A stretch of 34,041 bases of DNA. Origin: Pseudomonadota bacterium. Lineage in GTDB: Bacteria > Pseudomonadota > Gammaproteobacteria > UBA1113. The translations under genes and the position numbers were made by a program. The DNA is taken from assembly GCA_021778015.1 (NCBI GenBank), contig JAJYCX010000020.1, positions 1-34,041 on the forward strand, written 5' to 3'. The notes under the pieces were generated by a model that worked only from the letters and a program-made list of their open reading frames with translations, was not told the origin of the DNA and did no database searches. Positions 31,587 to 34,041 of this stretch are shown piece after piece (position 1 is the first letter of the stretch; the number at the start of each line of letters is the position of its first letter).

Positions 31587-32438
31587 TTAATAAGGGTTAA
31601 TTTGGCGACAATCTCTGCTAAATTGATCTAAAAATGCTGTAAATAGCGCTTGAATTACTTCAGGCTGATCAATCCAAGGAAAATGGGATGCATTTTTAAT
31701 TTCTCGTATCATGATATTGTTTCGTTGAAATTCTTTTGACTGAGAAAATAAGGTGAGTGGCGTAATGTGATCGTTATCGCCGGAAAAAATTAAGGTGGGT
31801 ATAGTTTGGGGGATCCATAGTGCTTGGTATGTTTTATCAAAATGCATTTCTGCCCATAGATGACTTTTATAATTAAATGGTAATGAATCAAGCAAGAGAG
31901 TCACTTTTTCTCTATTTTCTTTTATGGAAAAATAGGGAGCGCAAACAATCGTTAGCGCCTTTAATAACGCGTTGGATGGATTATTCTCATAAAGTTGTTG
32001 TAATCTTTCTGTTTCGGGTATAGGGTGTTTTTTTACATAGTCCGAAAAAATATTTTGCCAATCTGCACTAGGCGCAGAATCCATTAATACTAAGCCCAGC
32101 AAGTCTTTTTCTAGCTCTGGTGTTGCGAGGGCAAACATTCCTCCTGATGAATGTGCTACGAGTATAACGTTATCCAATGCATTAACTGCCTCAATGAGAC
32201 CATTTGACCATTTTGAAAAACTTTCGCTGTCATTTTCCGTAAGATTTGAACCATCTCCGGGAAGATCTACAGCCCACATCGCCCCAGGCAAAGAAAGCAT
32301 GTCGGTTAGGTCACGGAGTGATTCTGATCCTAAGCCAGGGCCACCTGGAAGAAATAACCAATTGTAATTTTCACGATTATTTATATGTAATCGTTTCAGC
32401 CGTGCTTTTGATGAAGTCCAGAAAATATCTTGTTTCAT
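31587..32438 (-). CDS. Alpha/beta hydrolase, proline-iminopeptidase-like
   Basis: A 283-residue serine hydrolase. The oxyanion-hole segment FLPGGPGLGSESL (about 29-41), the nucleophile elbow VAHSSGGMFALA (Ser about 97), an acid in IFSGDNDHITPL (about 218-229) and the terminal His in NASHFPWIDQPE (about 250-261) complete a catalytic triad. Substrate unknown. No signal peptide. It is transcribed toward panB; the upstream side holds a 14-bp perfect hairpin. Confidence 0.85.
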   Translation of the reverse strand: MKQDIFWTSSKARLKRLHINNRENYNWLFLPGGPGLGSESLRDLTDMLSLPGAMWAVDLPGDGSNLTENDSESFSKWSNGLIEAVNALDNVILVAHSSGGMFALATPELEKDLLGLVLMDSAPSADWQNIFSDYVKKHPIPETERLQQLYENNPSNALLKALTIVCAPYFSIKENREKVTLLLDSLPFNYKSHLWAEMHFDKTYQALWIPQTIPTLIFSGDNDHITPLTLFSQSKEFQRNNIMIREIKNASHFPWIDQPEVIQALFTAFLDQFSRDCRQINPY

Positions 32439-32512
32439 GGGGGAGCTCTAAGTTAATTTTAACTGTTCTGGTGAAATTTTCGTTCAAGTATAGCGTGCAT
32501 ATGGGTGGTATG

Positions 32513-32545
32513 GCACAAAACTGTCAAAAAATGACAGTTTTGTGC
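32513..32545. repeat. 14-bp perfect hairpin with A5 loop
   Basis: GCACAAAACTGTCA (32513-32526) and its exact complement (32532-32545) around AAAAA, lying between the divergent hydrolase gene and the toxin gene. Downstream on the plus strand is AAATTTTT, so it could be a terminator or a regulator site for the hydrolase. Confidence 0.55.
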
Positions 32546-32605
32546 AAATTTTTAAAAAGGTTAATTGGGAACTGAGATTAAAAGAAGCAGCGACAGGTTT
32601 AAAAC

Positions 32606-32645
32606 CTTACAAGCATTTAAAAAAAATGCTTGTAAGCGATATAAT
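32606..32645 (+). promoter_or_regulatory. HigBA-type promoter with 13-bp dyad operator
   Basis: CTTACAAGCATTT (32606-32618) and its complement (32624-32636) around AAAAA, immediately followed by TATAAT (32640-32645). The right arm occupies the space just upstream of the -10 box, so a protein bound to the dyad would block polymerase: a fitting site for autoregulation by the antitoxin encoded downstream. Confidence 0.55.
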
Positions 32646-32686
32646 GTGGCAATCGTTTTCCTTTAGCAGTGAAAAAGGGGGCCAAC

Positions 32687-33052
32687 TTGACAGATTATAC
32701 TGAAACTGATATACTTTTTGTAATGAAAAAGTTACGCTTTTTGGGTAATTCTCTGCAAAATTTGCGTAAATTTAGTGTGGAGGCGAGGCAAGATGCGGGT
32801 TATCAATTGGACAAAGTTCAGCGCGGTGAGCAACCCGATGACTTCAAACCAATGCCATCTATTGGCAGAGGAGTTGAAGAACTTCGTCTATGGGATAACT
32901 CAGGTACTTACCGAGTTATTTATACTGCAAGGTTTGCCGATATTGTTTATGTATTACATGTTTTTCAGAAAAAGACTCAAGTAACATCTCAGCGTGACAT
33001 TGACTTGGCGAAAAAAAGATATTTAGAGATAAATGAAAGAGGTTCAAAATGA
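32687..33052 (+). CDS. Gp49-like/HigB-family toxin
   Basis: A 121-residue toxin of the phage-derived Gp49-like HigB family. SLQNLRKFSVEARQDAGYQL, then DKVQRGEQPDDFKPMPSIGR, GVEELRLWDNSGTYRVIYTA and IVYVLHVFQKKTQ...RDIDLAKKRYLE is the full family pattern, expected to cleave translated mRNA on the ribosome. The start is unsure. TTG 32687 has a purine-rich AAAGGGGG 6 bases upstream; GTG 32669 lies before that site, and ATG 32723 (MKKLRFLGNS) lacks one but matches family N-termini better. The stop overlaps the antitoxin start (ATGA). Confidence 0.88.
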   Translation: MTDYTETDILFVMKKLRFLGNSLQNLRKFSVEARQDAGYQLDKVQRGEQPDDFKPMPSIGRGVEELRLWDNSGTYRVIYTARFADIVYVLHVFQKKTQVTSQRDIDLAKKRYLEINERGSK

Positions 33053-33330
33053 GTAAAATAAAAACATACGATAACGTATGGGATGCTATCGCCGACACAC
33101 CACTAGAAGCAGCTAATATGCGTGCTAAGGCAGAATTAATGCGTCATATAGTTTCTTTCATCAAAAAACAAAAATGGACACAAAACAATGCCGCTGCTCA
33201 ATGTGGGGTAACTCAACCGAGGATAAACGATTTGCTGCGTGGCCGTATTTCTAATTTCTCTCTGGATGCTCTAGTCAATATTGCAACATCATTGGGGCTG
33301 CGTATACATATTGATGTTGAGGCTGCATAA
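33049..33330 (+). CDS. XRE-family antitoxin of the Gp49/HigB pair
   Basis: A 93-residue HigA-type antitoxin. The N-terminus (MSKIKTYDNVWDAIADTPLE, then AANMRAKAELM) is typical of the DUF/XRE antitoxins paired with Gp49-like toxins. The helix-turn-helix is WTQNNAAAQCGVTQPRINDL, then LRGRISNFSLDALVNIATSL (about 44-83). It should bind the toxin and the dyad at 32606-32636. ATGA overlap with the toxin gene. Confidence 0.9.
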   Translation: MSKIKTYDNVWDAIADTPLEAANMRAKAELMRHIVSFIKKQKWTQNNAAAQCGVTQPRINDLLRGRISNFSLDALVNIATSLGLRIHIDVEAA

Positions 33331-33380
33331 AATCAACCAGTATAATCATTGATTTCTAATTTCAGTATAAGGACTAAACT

Positions 33381-34041
33381 ATGCATACAGTATTGATCAC
33401 CGGCGCCAATAGGGGCCTGGGCTTAGAGATGGCGAAGCAATATTCCGCGGATGGCTGGCAGGTGATTGCTTGTTGTAGAGACCCAGAACAAGCCGATGCG
33501 CTGCGTAAATTGAGCAAAGACATTAAAATTCTACAACTGGATGTGAGTGATACGCACAGTATCAAGGAGTTGGTTCATCATGTGGGCAATCAACCCATAG
33601 ACATCTTGCTAAACAATGCCGGGGTTTTACCCATAGAACAAGGATTCGGTACGGTTGGGGCTGAATTGTTAATCGATACCTTTAAGATAAATGCAGTAGC
33701 GCCGTTTATTTTAGCCAAAGGATTATTTAAGAACGTAGCTGCAAGTAGTCTTAAGGTCATAGCCAATATGAGCAGTGTTATGGGCTCAATCGATCAAAAT
33801 AGCTCTGGCGGTTCTTACGCTTATCGCAGTACAAAAGCGGCTTTAAATGCCATAACCAAAAGTATGGCGATTGATTTAAAACCTCATGGCATTAAAATAG
33901 TTGTTTTGCATCCCGGCTGGGTACAAACGGATATGGGCGGCCCTAATGCCACACTGACACCTGCAGACAGTGTAAATAGTATTAGAAAGCTTTTGGCCAA
34001 ATTAAGTCCAGCTGATAGCGGTACTTTTATGCGCTACGATG
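33381..34041 (+). CDS. Short-chain dehydrogenase/reductase (3' end outside window)
   Basis: Starts at ATG 33381 with AAGGA upstream and runs off the right edge after 220 codons. Classical SDR features: cofactor loop LITGANRGLGLEMA (TGxxxGxG, about 5-18), the NNAG motif in DILLNNAG (about 74-81), catalytic Ser in ANMSSVMGS (about 132), YAYRSTK (Tyr-x3-Lys at about 150-154) and HPGWVQTDMGG. The Arg in CCRDPEQ after strand 2 suggests NADP(H). Resembles the CsgA/sniffer-like group of carbonyl reductases; substrate unknown. Confidence 0.92.
   Translation, partial: MHTVLITGANRGLGLEMAKQYSADGWQVIACCRDPEQADALRKLSKDIKILQLDVSDTHSIKELVHHVGNQPIDILLNNAGVLPIEQGFGTVGAELLIDTFKINAVAPFILAKGLFKNVAASSLKVIANMSSVMGSIDQNSSGGSYAYRSTKAALNAITKSMAIDLKPHGIKIVVLHPGWVQTDMGGPNATLTPADSVNSIRKLLAKLSPADSGTFMRYD

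Noticed and set aside
1-34041. CRISPR arrays, tRNA or rRNA genes, intact transposases or integrases
   Set aside because: I looked for regularly spaced repeats, cloverleaf-like segments with GTTCRA arms and DDE or tyrosine-recombinase motifs and saw none.

Overview
The window looks like a chromosomal segment of a host-associated gammaproteobacterium. The genes resemble the order Legionellales (Coxiella/Legionella/Rickettsiella-like), although no rRNA or marker gene here proves that. The grounds are an AT-rich sequence (about 40% GC by eye), gammaproteobacterial gene orders (ampD-ampE next to aceE-aceF-lpd; ndk-rlmN), eukaryote-like repeat proteins (Sel1 and ankyrin), many toxin-antitoxin genes and several families of short palindromic repeats. 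There are no rRNA genes, tRNA genes, CRISPR arrays or intact transposases that I can see.

Layout. 1-2000: start of a SUF iron-sulfur operon on the minus strand (Rrf2-type regulator, sufB, first codons of sufC). 2000-4640: a Sel1-repeat/GTPase gene lying between two nearly identical 132-bp copies of the regulator's 5' end and promoter. 4300-6050: a vapBC module and a frameshifted antitoxin gene lying between two copies of a 150-bp foldback element. 6100-7400: accessory debris, namely a broken ORF6N gene, csrA and a small unknown gene. 7600-9000: a guanine deaminase with a signal peptide. 9000-9640: a RelE/HigB-type toxin with its antitoxin. 9845-11586: a MarR regulator divergent from a Bcr/CflA-type efflux pump. 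11600-13080: an ankyrin gene bounded by a glpK fragment on the left and an efflux-pump remnant on the right. 13150-14643: glpK. 15028-16335: a degenerate J-domain/ankyrin protein with nuclear-localisation-like basic clusters. 16457-24520: a probable operon kef-like antiporter, ampD, ampE, aceE, aceF, lpd, followed by dusA, whose start region is occupied by a palindromic repeat. 25680-31541: L,D-transpeptidase, ndk, rlmN, a small unknown gene, then coaBC-panC-panB for coenzyme A synthesis. 31587-34041: an alpha/beta hydrolase, a second HigBA-type module and a truncated short-chain dehydrogenase.

The core genes cover Fe-S assembly, pyruvate oxidation, peptidoglycan recycling and cross-linking, glycerol entry, nucleotide balance, rRNA/tRNA modification and CoA supply. 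The accessory genes sit between them, and their edges carry recognisable scars: direct repeats of neighbouring core genes, foldback elements and frameshifted relics. The most interesting observations are (1) effector-like genes bordered by partial duplications of adjacent housekeeping genes, (2) a J-domain lacking HPD, fused to ankyrin repeats and basic clusters, (3) a Sel1-GTPase fusion, (4) a palindromic repeat at the 5' end of dusA that leaves no conventional start codon, and (5) a guanine deaminase that appears to be exported.
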